Assembly (NCBI RefSeq): GCF_018320785.1
Contig: NC_054886.1
Location: forward strand, 4,773,207 to 4,837,206
DNA from: Cheilinus undulatus
Lineage: Eukaryota; Chordata; Actinopteri; Labriformes; Labridae
Length of the DNA stretch: 64,000 bases
Reading direction: 5' to 3'
Position 1 is the first letter of the stretch. Each line of letters opens with the position of its first letter. A model generated the notes under the pieces. The model had not been told where the DNA came from, made no database searches, and saw only the letters and a program-made list of their open reading frames with translations. The translations under genes and the position numbers were made by a program. Positions 1-12,600 of this stretch are shown one piece after another.

Positions 1-1490
1 ATGAGATGATCTAATGACTTTGTCAGTGAAGTCACATATTTTACATGTAAATGACATGACAGCCTTACATATTTGAATCTCTTTATGTTATAAATCAAAT
101 GACATGCCAGATAAACATTACAAGTGAAGGGGTTCCTTCCCATTTATGGCTTAAAATGAATTGCTATAAAGTGCAGAGCAACAAGAATGCAGTGTGATAG
201 AAAAGAAAAGCAGCGTTTGGGATTATATAAAGCCATGCATACGTTTTAGGCATGTAGGGCACAAAAGAATCATTATTTGGTTACCCTACTACTCACCTGG
301 ACAGTTTGCTTCCTCACCCTGTCCACCCCTTAATCCGCCCTAAAGGTGTGGACGTTGTTATGTTTTCAACATTGATTTCCCATGCCCCTGGTAAATGCAA
401 GGACATCTAGAGCACGACCTTGGTTGTATCTCATCTATGCCTTAGTGCAGCTGCAATTTTTGGCCCAAATGTGTTGTGAAGGAGATTAATTTAAAGTTAT
501 TTTCAGAGTTATGTTGTTGATTTCTATTCAAATATAGGCTATGAGTCATGATTAAGGTGAGGAAAACAGGCAAACCAATGTAAAATTAGAGATTTTACAC
601 CCCCGTAGCTGAAATGGTATGATCCTTTTTTCATAAGCAGATTTTTGATTTGGGCACTGGGAGTCCAATGAGGCTCTTTTGAACAATTAGGTGAAAATTC
701 AACTATTTAGGGTCACGCTGACTACTAACATTACATTATTGCATTTATTTATAACTGCTTTATTGCATTAAAATCCCATCATGCACTGTGGTGCTTGAGG
801 CAGTACATTTACTAAAATACATTCATATGCCCCCAGTGATGCTAGATAATGTATATTTTGTGTAAAGCATTAATTGTTTAACTTCTTTTGTAGAAAATTG
901 CATGAAGTTTTTTTGTGTGATGAGAATTTAAGATGTGTTTTAAGTTTCCCTGATAATTGAATGTATTTTTGAAATTTTCTTTTAACTTTCTAATAAGCAC
1001 TTTTTTCAATATCAGAGATGAAGGTTTCTAATTTCCTCAACTTCCTTCTTTTTTATTCATCATTGAGCTTTCCTCCTGCAGACACCCCTCGCCCCAACCC
1101 CCACCCTGTGTGTCTGATGTCTCTTGATTAAGTTTAATATATCAATAAAAGAAAAGAATCACACAAATAGGCTCAAATATATGCTGAGGAGGATGCTAGC
1201 ATTCTGTTGTCATCTCTAACAGCAACACTGCACAGTTTGTCCTAAGAGCCACTGATGTAAAGCCTGTTGTAAATTTCACTGATTTATGTTTGATTTGATG
1301 TGACATTCCTTATGTTATCTCTGAACAGATGTTCACAGAACTTTAGCCATAAAATAAAGGCCAGTAGATTCATGTTGACCCTCGTTGATAAACTCTCTGC
1401 CTTTTCTCTCTTGTAAAAATGCAAATTAGCTCAATGTTCTGCTGATCACCTGGACAAAGTTAGCATTAAACCCTTTTTAAATAAAACTGG
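1..1490. other. AT-rich intergenic DNA, nothing recognised
   Basis: I see no long open frame, repeat terminus or RNA gene here. Composition is AT-rich with ordinary short T and A runs. Confidence 0.5.
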
Positions 1491-1494
1491 ACTT

Positions 1495-1680
1495 GGACAA
1501 AATAAAGGTGTTAGAGACAGGGGACCCCCACTGTACCTGAATGTTCAGCCATGAACATTCAAGAATAGTCATGTGCAGACAAGGCCACCCTAATGGGGGG
1601 GGGGGGGTTAAATAGTGTGAAAGCAGTGTGAAAAGGGGTTTAAAAGTGGCAAAAACGATTTAATATTGGTGCTAAAAACA
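1495..1680 (-). mobile_element. Fragment of TTTTTGCCAC-type hAT-like element
   Basis: The segment AATAAAGGTGTTAGAGACAG followed by GGGGACCCCCACTGTACCTG matches the arm seen at 15285-15400 and, inverted, at 7985-8090 and 35780-35880. A G-run and GTGGCAAAA-type simple repeat follow. Only one arm is left and no second terminus is visible, so this is a truncated copy. Confidence 0.6.
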
Positions 1681-2297
1681 GGAGGGCCCATTCCCTGGGA
1701 TATAGAAATTTTCAAGGTACAGAATACTACAAATAGTAGAATAGGTGTGATTTGATGTTAGTTTAATAACCTCATAACAGTTTTGATATATTTGTGTGGT
1801 TTACATCAGTTTTAATTTTTACTGTGAGCTTTTTTGCTTAAATTAATTTAGACATTTAATATTTATGATTTTTTTTACATTTTCTGGTAAAATAAGTGGT
1901 GAAATTACATAAATCAGTTCTTATTTTATTGTTAGCCTCATGAAAAATTGGTGTGGTATCTACATTATAGGTAGCCTGTGGGAATTAAAAGTTAAAACTG
2001 GTGGTATCACCACAACTTATACAGCATTCTGCAGCTAATGATGTCTGCCTCTAATAGGTCAGAAAAGGCATCCTCACCGTGTCTAGTGAAATAAATATTC
2101 AAATAACTTTTGATGTGTAAGTAAACACTAACGAGAAAGAAGAAGAAACAGACAAAAGGGAAAAAAACAAGAGGAGTCTGCTAATAACATTTACTTAACA
2201 AGACCCAGAGACACTTGAACCCCTTCACCAGAGGCAGAGACTCACTCTCCACTTGAAGGTAGCCATCCACAAGAAAAAGAAAAAGGGGGGTTGAAAA

Positions 2298-2900
2298 GTG
2301 GCAAAAAATATGCAGTGTGTCTCCCAGCTATCTCTGCACTCAAATCCACAACCATCATCTCTTCCCTCAGCTCTGGTTCAGTTCCCCATCCTCACAAACT
2401 TGCCGCCCCTACCCCCATCCTCAAAAAACCTGGACTCAGATCTGACTGCATGCGCAACTTCTGACTCATCTCAAAGCTCCTCTTTTAGTCAGAAATACTG
2501 GAACATGTTGTCTCTTCACAAATCAAATCTGACCAAGTCTGGCTCACATTGCCAACACACACAGAAACAGCCCTCCTCAAAGTCACCAACAACCTTCTCC
2601 TTTCCTCAGTCTCTGGCGATATTCACTCTCATCCTCCTCGACCTAACAGCTGCCTTTGACACCTTCAGCCACACCTTCCTGCTCTCCTGTCTGGAACACT
2701 CCCTCAGTATCACGGCACCACACTATCCTGGATTGAATCATGTCTCACAGTTGTCAGTGTGGAGAGACAGAGACAGTCAAACATGTCCTCCTAAGGTGCC
2801 ACCTCTAGTCTGAATGAGTACTGCACAAAGACTGACCTGGGACAACAGTATTGAGTACGATAACACTGACCGAGGAGTCCCAGAGGAAACAAAACACCTG
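2298..2900 (+). pseudogene. Chimeric LINE reverse-transcriptase fragments
   Basis: Around 2569-2607 one frame reads TETALLKVTNNLL. Around 2630-2680 another frame reads LILLDLTAAFDT. Both are typical of the start of the RT domain in L2/Rex1-like fish LINEs, and a frameshift separates them. Directly after, near 2757-2810, the sequence reads CQCGETETVKHVLLRC. This is the Cys/His motif found near the C-terminus of several LINE polyproteins and does not belong next to the RT start. The 171-codon open frame at 2298-2813 crosses all this by chance. It is either two LINE scraps side by side or one copy with a large internal deletion. Confidence 0.6.
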
Positions 2901-3084
2901 CTGGAATTTCCACTCTTTAGTCTGTACCAGAGGATAAGGAATAAATACCAGATGACTCCAGACTGTAGGGGGCAACAATACTCTACTGCTTAGCCTGCCA
3001 GCCAAAAGAAGAGGAAAATTCATTCCTGATGTTGTAAGTGTATCATTTTTAGTTGTGCAGGAAGTTAATAATTCAGCTGTTTGT

Positions 3085-4205
3085 ACCTTCAGCATAATAA
3101 TCGGTGACCTACTTAATGTCATGAAAGCATTATAATTCAGTTCACCATTATGTTCATTAGTACTGAAATGTATCAGCTGACACTGTGCCATGCTGTCTTT
3201 ATTCCTATTTTATTATGTAGAAGAGAGACCTCTGCTGGACATTTGGGGTAGTGTTTTGCTGATGTGTAAACATGGTGGAATTTAAAGTTTTTATTTAATT
3301 TTATATGACTGTGAAGAGAAGAAGCACTTCACTGATACTAGATTTGTTCTTTGTGTTTCCTGTAGAAAACTACACACTACAAGTTCATCTTTTTAGTGGG
3401 CATTATTTAAGATTGTTGATGAAACTCCTGGAGTGCTGCCGTCTTTCTGACTGAAGACGTAAACCAGACTTATTCCAGCATAATTAGCAAATATTTCACA
3501 GAATGGGCTGCTTATTCATCTGCAACAGTCCTGGAGTCTCTCAGAGAGAAGATTTCAACCAACTGGCGTCCTGATTGGTCAACTACCTGAAGAAAAGCGG
3601 CCTCCTCTCACTTCGACAAAAGGTCTGTCTCCGGATCCTTTCAGTTATGTGTTCAGACTCTTAGAATAACAATCTGAGCCCAATGGTGACAAAAACTAGA
3701 TCTATTACTGGACTGACCTGAGGAGATGATGTTACAGGAAACAGAAAAGTTTCAGATTGCAGACTAAATCCATCCACTTGGAATCCTTTAAAAAAATTCG
3801 AAGTTTTAACTAGTTTACGACCAGAAAAAAATGAATTTTAAAAAACGACATTTTCCCCCAAAACACCTTGCAGAAGTCTATTTATAGCATTTCACTTTGC
3901 CACCCAGTAATTCACCAATTCCTTGTTTCAGTGTGTCTTTATGGGGTCTACCTCACTATGATTTGCTTAGTATATAGACAACTGGGCTTTTTGAGGGGCA
4001 TGGACCATGTGTTTGGAGCAGGAATCCTCCTCTGGGACTTACCTGGATTATCAAAATCTATTTTGATTTTGATTCTATTCATTCTTAACCCTTTATTTAC
4101 ATTCAGAGTAAATGTCTCGGTCAATGACAGTAATTCAAAACGTGTACGTCACATTGATGACTGTGTCTTGAGGCTCCCAGACAATTGCCTTCATTTTCTA
4201 TGAAT
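3085..4205. repeat. Segmental-duplication flank, copy A (paralogous to 34130-34640)
   Basis: Stretches such as GAGACCTCTGCTGGACAT (near 3225), GATTGTTGATGAAACTCC (near 3412), TTTCACAGAATGGGCTGCTT (near 3494) and GGAGTCTCTCAGAGAGAAGA (near 3532) recur in the same order near 34230-34440. A weaker match continues around 4100-4190 against 34510-34600. This is the 3'-side flank of the duplicated lectin gene. No coding function is seen. Confidence 0.75.
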
Positions 4206-4222
4206 GTGGTGAAAATGTAACC

Positions 4223-4515
4223 TCGCAAAGCAGATGGATTTGCCCATTTCTGTGTTTCTTACCAGCAAATCCATCTTGCAAATCTCCTGTCTGAACCATT
4301 TGGGCCCAGTTATAAAGTGAAAGGATCAATCAGCGATGAGGGGCAGTACTTTCAGGCGTGGCGGAGTTGTGACGTAAACAAGCAGCAACAAGAGGCCGGT
4401 GCAATTATGGCGGAAGACATTAGCGTGGATGCTGCTAAAGCACCAGTTTTATCAGAACTTGATGACATTTCTTCATTAAAAGAAGAAAAAAGAACAGCAG
4501 TGAGTTGTTTTTTTA
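4223..4515 (+). pseudogene. First-exon fragment of a RecQ-like helicase repeat, copy 1
   Basis: An ATG at 4407 opens 31 codons that end exactly at a good splice donor, GCA|GTGAGT (exon end 4499). The peptide begins MAEDISVDAAKAPVLSELDD and ends SLKEEKRTA. From memory this resembles the N-terminus of repeat-associated RecQ-like ATP-dependent helicases annotated in many fish genomes, where SLKEEQRTA precedes the helicase motifs. A similar block with upstream sequence lies at 43235-43530. No helicase exon follows in either place. It is either a retained piece of a mobile or amplified gene, or a repeat that happens to include a promoter and first exon. The helicase link is recall, not a search. 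Confidence 0.5.
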
Positions 4516-4554
4516 TCAAAATTTTTATTTTTTTAATTTTTATTTATTTTTTAT

Positions 4555-5945
4555 TGTGTCTCAGGGTTCTTTGGATCACTGAAATCATTCTCAGACACCT
4601 GTGATAATTAGTTTGCCAGGTGAGCTCAATTAAAGGAAAACTACTTAAGAGGGACGTCCCACATTATAAAGCAGGCCACAGGTTTCAGCAGTATGAAAGA
4701 AAAAGGATCTCTGCTGCTGAAAGCATCAAATAGTGTAATGCCTTGGAGAAGGAATGAAAACATTAGATATTTCATGAAAAATTAAGCGTGATCAACGTAC
4801 TGTGAAGAAATTAGTGACTGATTCAGAGCACAGAGGGGTTCATGCAGATAAAGGCATAATGAGGAAGGTTTCTAGAGGACGAAAACATCAGATTAAGAGA
4901 ACAGCTGCAAAAATGCCATTACAAAACAGCAAACAGGTATTTGAAGCTGCTGGTGCCTCTGGAGTCCAACCTCAAGGTGTAGGATCCTTCGGAGGCTTGC
5001 AGTCATGCATAAACCTACTACTCAGCCACCCCTAACCAATGCTCACAAGCAGAAACGGTTGCAGTGGGCCCAGAAATACATGAAGACTCATTTTCAGTCT
5101 TGTTTACTGATGAGTGCTGTGCAACCTTGAATGGTCCAGATGGAGGAGTAGTGGATGGTTGGTGGATGGCCACCATGTCCAATGAGGCAGGGACGTCAAC
5201 AAGGAGGGGGCTGAGTCATGTTTGGGTCAGAATCATGAGGAGAGAGCTAGTAGGCCCCTTTAGGGTCCCTGAAGGTGTAAAAATGACCTCGGCTACGTAT
5301 AAAGAGTTTCTGACTGACCACTTTCTTCCATGGTACAAAAAGAAGAATTGTGCCTTCTGTAGCAAAATTTTCTTCATGCATGACAATGCATCATCTCATG
5401 CTGCAAAGAATCCCTCTGTGTCATTGGCTGCTATGGGCATAAAAGGAGAGAAACTCATGGTGTGGCCCCCATCCTCCCCTGACCTCAACCCTACTGAGAA
5501 CCTTTGGAGCATCCTCAAGCTAAAGATCTATGAGGGTGGAGGCAGTTCACATCGAAACAGCAGCTCTGGGAGGATATTCTGACATCCTGCAAAAAACAAA
5601 ATTCAAGCAGAAACTCTCCAAAAACTCACAAGTTCAATGGATGTAAGAATAGTGAAGGTGATTTCGAAAAAGGGCTCCTATGCTAACATGGAACTTGTCC
5701 TGTTAAGATGTTTTTGATTGAAATAGCTTTGATTTCAGTAAATATGACCTCCTAATGCTGCAAATTCAACAAATAACCATTTTCAGTTCTTTACAACCTA
5801 TAAAATGTTCTGAAACTCTGTTATGCTTAATAAAGTGGAAAAGTGCATTTTGAGGTTTTTTTTTTTTTTGAAAAAAAAAAAAGCTATCATTGGGAGGTTT
5901 ATTCAGTAACAATTGAATTATGCATTTACATCAACTATTGAGGAA
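4555..5945 (+). mobile_element. Tc1/mariner element with DD37E-type transposase (degenerate)
   Basis: Transposase pieces read in the plus direction: a helix-turn-helix-like N-terminal region (about 4690-5040) and a catalytic region (5064-5582). The catalytic residues sit in LFTDEC, FFMHDNASSHAAKN and SSPDLNPTENLW. Between the second Asp and the Glu there are 37 residues, which marks the DD37E group of Tc1/mariner, not the common DD34E. Several frame breaks are apparent: near 4985 the reading shifts between the part ending LQSCINLLLSHP and the part starting MGPEIHED, and the C-terminus is also out of frame. The ends are imprecise; the right part carries poly-T and poly-A tracts near 5850-5885. 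It is fixed and non-autonomous. Confidence 0.75.
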
Positions 5946-5949
5946 AACC

Positions 5950-6490
5950 AGGGAAAATTATTTGCACAATAACTTGGAATGCAGCATGTAGTCTTTGTTT
6001 TAATTCAAATAAATGTACATAAAAAGGCACAACATTTATCTGGTTTCATTATCCTGTTTATTAAAAAAAAAGTATATTAGAAAAGAAGACATTTGACATT
6101 TTTATAGAAAGATACAGCCATAGCATTATGTTAGCATCAGAGTTTTGGACAGACGAGTAATAACACAAATGCATGTATGCCTTGAAACACATTATTGGGA
6201 TTAATCATTATTATTCAGTCATTTAAATTCATTCAAATCCATCAAACAGAAAAAAATTGTTGTGTAAGAGTACAGAATAGTTCAGCATCAGAAGCAGTCA
6301 AATCTGATTTAAAACTGAGCAATAGTTCAGTTAATTAAAGTCAATCCAGTCATCTGCTAGACGTTCAGTATCTGGAATTATCCACAGATGACTGCAGCGA
6401 GGCGTTCCTGTTTTAATCAGGAATGAGAATGAAGAACATTTCTGGGTCTATAAACTAGAAGGGATGATTTTCATGGAGATGTGTTTTATA
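5950..6490 (-). other. 3' UTR and downstream flank of lectin gene A
   Basis: The segment 6110-6440 is paralogous to 36420-36690 downstream of lectin gene B, for example TTTTTGGACAG, GCAATAGT and CCAATCATCTGC blocks in the same order. A minus-strand AATAAA (plus TTTATT) lies near 6056-6061 and could be the polyadenylation signal. Confidence 0.5.
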
Positions 6491-6629
6491 TTACGGGGAC
6501 CTTTCACAGATGCAGAAACGTTCAGAATTACAATTACTATCGTTCCAGTCGACATCATTTCCTGTCCTCCGTATTTCTCCACAGTCTTCTGTGTTTTTCC
6601 AGTTGTCAGGCTGCGACGGCCCCCAGAAT
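6491..6629 (-). CDS. Lectin A exon 6: end of C-type lectin domain and stop
   Basis: It is 139 nt: one base completing a split codon, then 46 codons including TAA. It reads FWGPSQPDNWKN ... VDWNDSNC ... RFCICERSP. QPD and WND are the Ca/sugar-binding motifs; QPD predicts galactose-type rather than mannose-type (EPN) binding. The acceptor is TTAACAG. Confidence 0.9.
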
Positions 6630-9600
6630 CTGTTAAGATATCAAAAAAAAATCAGCTGTTAATCATCTTTATGTTTGTCTGGTTATTTCTGACTGGAGGG
6701 ATTGATAAGCAGAACAGTCGAGCTATTTAAGACCCCTGACATGCCACAGTATGTTCACATCAGATAAAACTTTGGCTTCAGTCCATCACTCTGGGGCTTT
6801 CTGACCAAAACTACCAAGAACTTCCAGGTTTTAACACCAAATTTGTCAATTTTAGCACATTTTTGCCACCTAAAAACAGTTTGCGTCAATTTTAAACCCT
6901 TTCCACCATTTTTCTGCCTGTTTTTGTTACTTCTAAACCAATTCTTGCCACTTTCTGCCTATTGCTGCCTCATTATTGCCACTGTTAACCACTTTTTACA
7001 TCCCTTTTTGCCCATTTTAACTACAGTCATCCCATTTTTGCCAGTTAATATCAATTTTTCATCCCAGTCCACGTAATTTCCCTCAATTTTTTGCACTTTA
7101 ACCCTTTTACTCCTAGCGCGTTCTCAACGACGCGCTGTTGAAGCACACTTTACATGACCATAATTGCATGACTGTTTGTGCTATCGGAAAAATTCGAACA
7201 GTTTCTGAAAGCTAAGAAACTGTGCTTTACAGCCAGCATGCACTTATTTCTGTAATTTCCCCTTTTCCCACTAAGATTCTAGCATAAAGTTCCCCCGTTC
7301 TTTGTGTTTCTTCATTTTAAGCTGTTAAAACACTTAACATGCAGTAAAATGTAAATAACTGCCATATATTAAAAGTTCTAAGTATTGTGGAAAAATGGGC
7401 AAAAGCACGTACTCACAGGACATTTTCTGGGCCTTTTATGGTTAAAATAAGAAAAGAGTTCAGAAACTCAGTTTTAATTTAAACAGTAAAAAAAACACTT
7501 TTTAAACATGCAGTACATTGTACACAACTGCCAGATATTAAAGTACTCTAGAATAATGGGCAAAAGCACTTACAAGACACTTTCTGTGCCATTTATAGTT
7601 ATAATAAGAATGTGTCCAGAGGCTCAGGAGTTAAAGGGTTAAAGCCATTTCAGGCACTTTTTAATCCACTTTAACCACTTTTTGTACCCATTCTTGCCAG
7701 TTCAATCCATTTTTGGTTATTTTTTTGGCCACTTTTATCAAATTTTTGCCACTTTAACTCATTGATGTTCTTTAAAAATCCAACTTCAACATATTTTCCA
7801 CCATTTTTTGCCATTATTCACTAATTTAAGTGAGTTTTTTTTTTTAAACCCATTTTAAATATGTTTTTAATAAAAGTTATTTCATTTTAAGTTTAACTTC
7901 CCAGTGGGCCATGATTTGGCTGACCTCCATGGGCCCCCAGTTTGGCTGGATCCCAGAAACCTTCCCCTTTATCCCCAGCCTTGTCTCCACATGACTATTC
8001 TTGAATGTGCATGGCTGTGTTTAACCACTTCTAGGTACAGTGGGGGTCCCCGGTCTCTGGCACCTTTATTTTTGGGGTCCTGGGCTGAAAAGGTTGAGAA
8101 CCCCTGCACTAAAAGACTAGAGATGGTTGAGGCTTTTTTCCCTCCTTTTAAAGGCTTCTTCAGCTCTTAAACTGAATGCAGCAAGAGAGAAATGTCAGCC
8201 TTTGTCATTGCCTTAAAAGTTACCAATCAGAAACGTTCACCACTGTAGACCCCCCCCCCTATCATTCCTTAGCCTTTGGGCAGTACTATGCTATATGACC
8301 TACCACTACTTTCCTAAGAGCTAAATTTAGATCCTAGTTCCTGTGGTCAAAAAAGCTAAATTCCTCAAAGGTTCCTGGGAAAAGTTCCTGCAGTAAAGAA
8401 GCATCTTTGGTCTATACGGTGTTGTAAAATAAGTATTTATCCCCTTCAAGATTTTCTCTCTGTTTCTGCACGTTTGTCATGTTTCAGATCATCAAACACG
8501 TTTTCCTATAAGACAAAGACAACCGGAGTAAATACAAAATGCAGTTTTTGAATAATGATTTTATTTATTAAGGGAAAAAAGCTATCCAAACCTACCTGGC
8601 CCTATGTGAAAAAAGTAATTGCCCCCTAAACCCGATACCTGGTTGTTCCACTCTTGGCAGCAACAACTGCATGATGTGTGTGCAATATCTGGAAATAAGT
8701 CTTTCACGTCACTGTGGAGGAATTTTGTCCCACTTTTCTTTGCAGAATTGTTTTAATTCAGCCACACTGGAGGGTTTTCAAGCGTGAATGACCTGTTTAA
8801 GGTCATGCCACAGCATCACAAAACCAGACTTTGACTTGGCCTCTTCAAAACCTTCATTTAGTTTTTTAAACCATTCAGGGGTGGACTTGCTGATATGTTT
8901 CAGGTCGTTGTCCTGCTGCATAACCCAAGTGTGCTAAAGCTTGAGGTCGTGAAGTGATGGCCGGACGTTTTCCTGCAGGATTTTCTGGTAGAGAGCAGAA
9001 TTCATGGTTCTAACAGTTACAGCAGGTGGTCCAGGTCCTGAAGCAGCAGAGCAGCCCCAGACCATCACACTGCCACCACCATGTCTGACTGTTGGCATGT
9101 TCTGTTGATGAAATGCTGTGCTAGTTTTATTCCAGATGTAACTGGACTCACCTTTCAGAAAATTCAACTTCTGCCTGGTCAGTTCACAGAAAATTTTCCC
9201 CAAATTCTTCAGGATCATCAAGATATTTTTTTGGCAGAATCTGAGATGAGTTCTGTTTAGTCATTCTTTTTTTTTTTTTTTTTTTTTTTTGCCATAATTT
9301 ACTTTTTCTTATAAATGGATCACTGCAACTTTAACATTGGTTGTATCGCTTTAGATGACGCATATTGATCTTGTATGCATGTGTGTATTTAATTTTATTT
9401 ATATATTTTTCAACTTTGTTCTAGATTTGTCATCTTTAACCATTGTACTTTACTACTAGAATAGGTTTACCTTTTATAAGTTCACTTTTAAAATAAGTTA
9501 ATCATAAACATACTTTCTATTAATGTATTTTCATGGCTATGTATGTTTTATGTACTTTGGTTCCTTTTTTGTAATTTAATTTAATTTATTTAATTCTTAA

Positions 9601-12600
9601 TAGCATTATTATTTCCTTTTTCCTCTTATAGTTTTCACTTTTTTATTTATTTATTTATCTATTCATTTATTTATTCATTTATAATTGAACTAAATTGAAT
9701 TGAATTGATTTATTTATTTCGAAACATGCAAAAAACTGTATATGAAAGGGGTGTCAAACTCAATCACAGCAGGGGCTGGATTCTGGATTCAGGACTAACC
9801 TGAGGGCCTAACAGGGTCACCTTTTTAACCAGAAACTGTCAACCTCATTTCACTGGTAATAAAAACAAAAAACAAAACAAAACAAAAAACTTAGCTCCGA
9901 TGATAAATGATTTTGACATTTAAAAAGTTAAAAAGATAAGTTTAAAGGCTCACAATCTGAGAAAAGTAAATTTATTAGTTCAAAAAGCCCAAAACATGAA
10001 ATTGAAATTGAAAAACAATGTTTTTAATGGCAAATATATTAGAAACAATTCAAAATCATGAGTTTTAAAGGTCAAAATATGAAATAAAATTTGTAATCAT
10101 GAAATTAAAAGTCAAAATATGATTCAAAATTTTAAATTGTGAGTCTAAAAGGTCAAACTGGGATTATGAAGTCAAAGTCTGGAGTTGAAAATATGAGGTC
10201 AAATACAAAATAACTGGTTAAAAAGGTCAAAATATGACTTTAAAATTAGACTTATGAATCTTACAGATCAAAATATTATATGAGGAGTCAAAATTCTGAG
10301 TTGAAATGCTCAAAGTATGATATTAAAAGTCACATTCCTAAGTCTGAGTCCTAATTGTGAGAAGCTGAATTAAAAATGGGAAATTAAAACACACATTCCT
10401 GACTTCTTATCTAAATATTTTTACTCCTTACTTTTTCAGATTTTGTAACTTCACAAAGATATCTTCAGTCATCAAAGATAAATTCACATTTTTACAGGTG
10501 AGGAAATCTGCAGACCTCACACTGATGGGCCAGTTAGAACAGAAATATGAGATCATCTTGTGGGTCAGATTCAACTATTCCAACTATTAACACCTGTGGT
10601 ATAGGTCACCAGTGGATTTTATTTATTTGTATATTTGCAGTTTTGCATGGATGACATTTTTGCCCAGTCTCTTTCTTATTGCTGAATCATGAGCACTGAC
10701 TTTAACTGGGTCAGATGAGGCCTGCAGGTCTTTAGATGTTGGTCTGCGTTCTCTTTTGACCTCCTGGATGAGTCAACGATGCGCCCTTGGAGTCATTTTG
10801 GTAGGTGGGACACTCTTCGCAAGGTTCACCACTGTTTCAAGTTTTCTCCAATTGTGGATAATGGCTCTCATGAAGGTTTGCTGGGGTCAAAAGCCATAAA
10901 AAAGGCATTTCTGGATTCAACGGGTGTGGCAGTAATCAGGCCTGGATGTGGGTAGTGGAAATGAATTCTTGCCAAAAGAAGTAGTGAATCACAGTTGATT
11001 CATGATTTAAAGGGCAGTTACTTTTTCACATAGGGCAAAGGTCGGTTTAGATGGATTTTTTCCCTTAATAAATGAAATCATCATTAAAAATAATGTATTT
11101 ATATTGGCTTGTGTTTGCTTTGTCTCATGGACCATTTGAAAGTGTGAAAAATAAGAAATCAGGAAGGGTGCACGTACTTTTTCACAGCACTGTCAATACA
11201 TCTCCTCCTGATTCAGCAGACTAGCATTGAAATGTGAATCTGAGCACATTATTGCATTATTAATAAGTAACTGAAACTAAGAGAGAATTTAGCAGAGATT
11301 ACACCATCAAAATAGAGTGGATGCCATGTGCCTGCTGTCACTGATAAAACATAGATGTATAGATGCTGTGTAATAGGATCTTTACCTTCATTTGCTTCCC
11401 CCCATAATTCAGCTCAAGGAGAGATGTTATGTGCTTACAGAGCTAATTTAAAATCCAATAATCATTAAGTAATGGAAGTTTGGATTTTCCTGTCTGGTCA
11501 TACAGTCTAGCAGTAAATACTTACGTGGTTGTGGTCTTGGTCTGATCCACCCACCTCCAGGTCCCCTCACTAACGCTGTCAGTCAGACCGATCCAGGCAT
11601 GCACGTGTACCTCCAGCAACCCTTTGACAAACATCTGTGGAATAACAAGAATGATTAAACTCAGACATTATATAGATCAAATCCCAGTTTTTGTGGAGGG
11701 AAATCTTCAAATTCAAATATATGTTTTATATATTTATATGTATAGACCAAGCTCTCCCAGCTGAATGTCTGGATAACAGACTTCCTGTGTGACAGGAAGT
11801 AGCAGATGAAGCTGTGGAAACATGTCTCTGACAGCAGAACCATCAGCTTCTTTCTCCCCTCTTCTTCCTGCACACCCACAGCTGCACCTCCAGTCACCAG
11901 TCTGTTAAGCTCCTTAAGTCTGCAAACAACACAACCCTTGGACTCATCTCTGAAGGGGACGAATCCACCTACAGGTGGGAGGTAGACCACCTGGTGACCT
12001 GGTACTGTCAGAACAACCCAGAGCTTAATGCTCCAAAGACAGCAGAGACGGCTGTAGACTGTAGACCAGTGATACTCAGCGTGTGGCTCTTCTGTGATTA
12101 TTTGTGGCTCTTTTGTGTCTTAAATTTAAATATTATTTCCCAGAAAGCCTTACAAAACGGAAAGTTTTTTGCTCTTTATCACAATTTTTGCCACTTTCCA
12201 TCCATTTAAGCTACCTTTTGCCATTAAATACTACTTTTTTTCCTACTTTTTTGCCCATTTTTGCCACTTTTTTTTTGCCACTTTTATTCCATTTTTTCCT
12301 TTTTTCACCATTTTTTCTCCCCACTTTCACCCAATTAACACTTTCTTCCTCGTTTCTGGCCATCTTTTTGGCAATTTTTACAATTTTTGCCACTTTTCAG
12401 CATTTTTTTTTTTTTTTTTTTTGCCGCTTTTCACCCATTTAATTTACCTTTTGCCACTAAATACCACTTGTTTCCTACTTTTTCTCCCATTTTTGCAACT
12501 CTTGACTGCTTATTGCCCATTTTAGTCACTTTTCATTCTTTTTGTGCCACATTTTTGACAATTTTGGACCATTTTTTGCCACCTGTAACTCATTTTTTTC

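Larger units (their letters stand above)
8417..11192 (-). mobile_element. Old Tc1-like element, split by later insertions
   Basis: The left end CGGTGTTGTAAAATAAGTAT follows a TA. The right end, read inverted, is CAGTGCTGTGAAAAAGTACG. Minus-strand transposase remains include TVRHGGGSVMVWGC and YQKILQENVRPSLHDLKL (8934-9221), with further parts at 8640-8930 and 10644-11000. The transposase homology stops near 9262 and resumes near 10644, so about 1.4 kb was inserted, including the hAT-like copy at 9750-10605. Multiple frame breaks make it a fossil DNA transposon. Confidence 0.75.
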
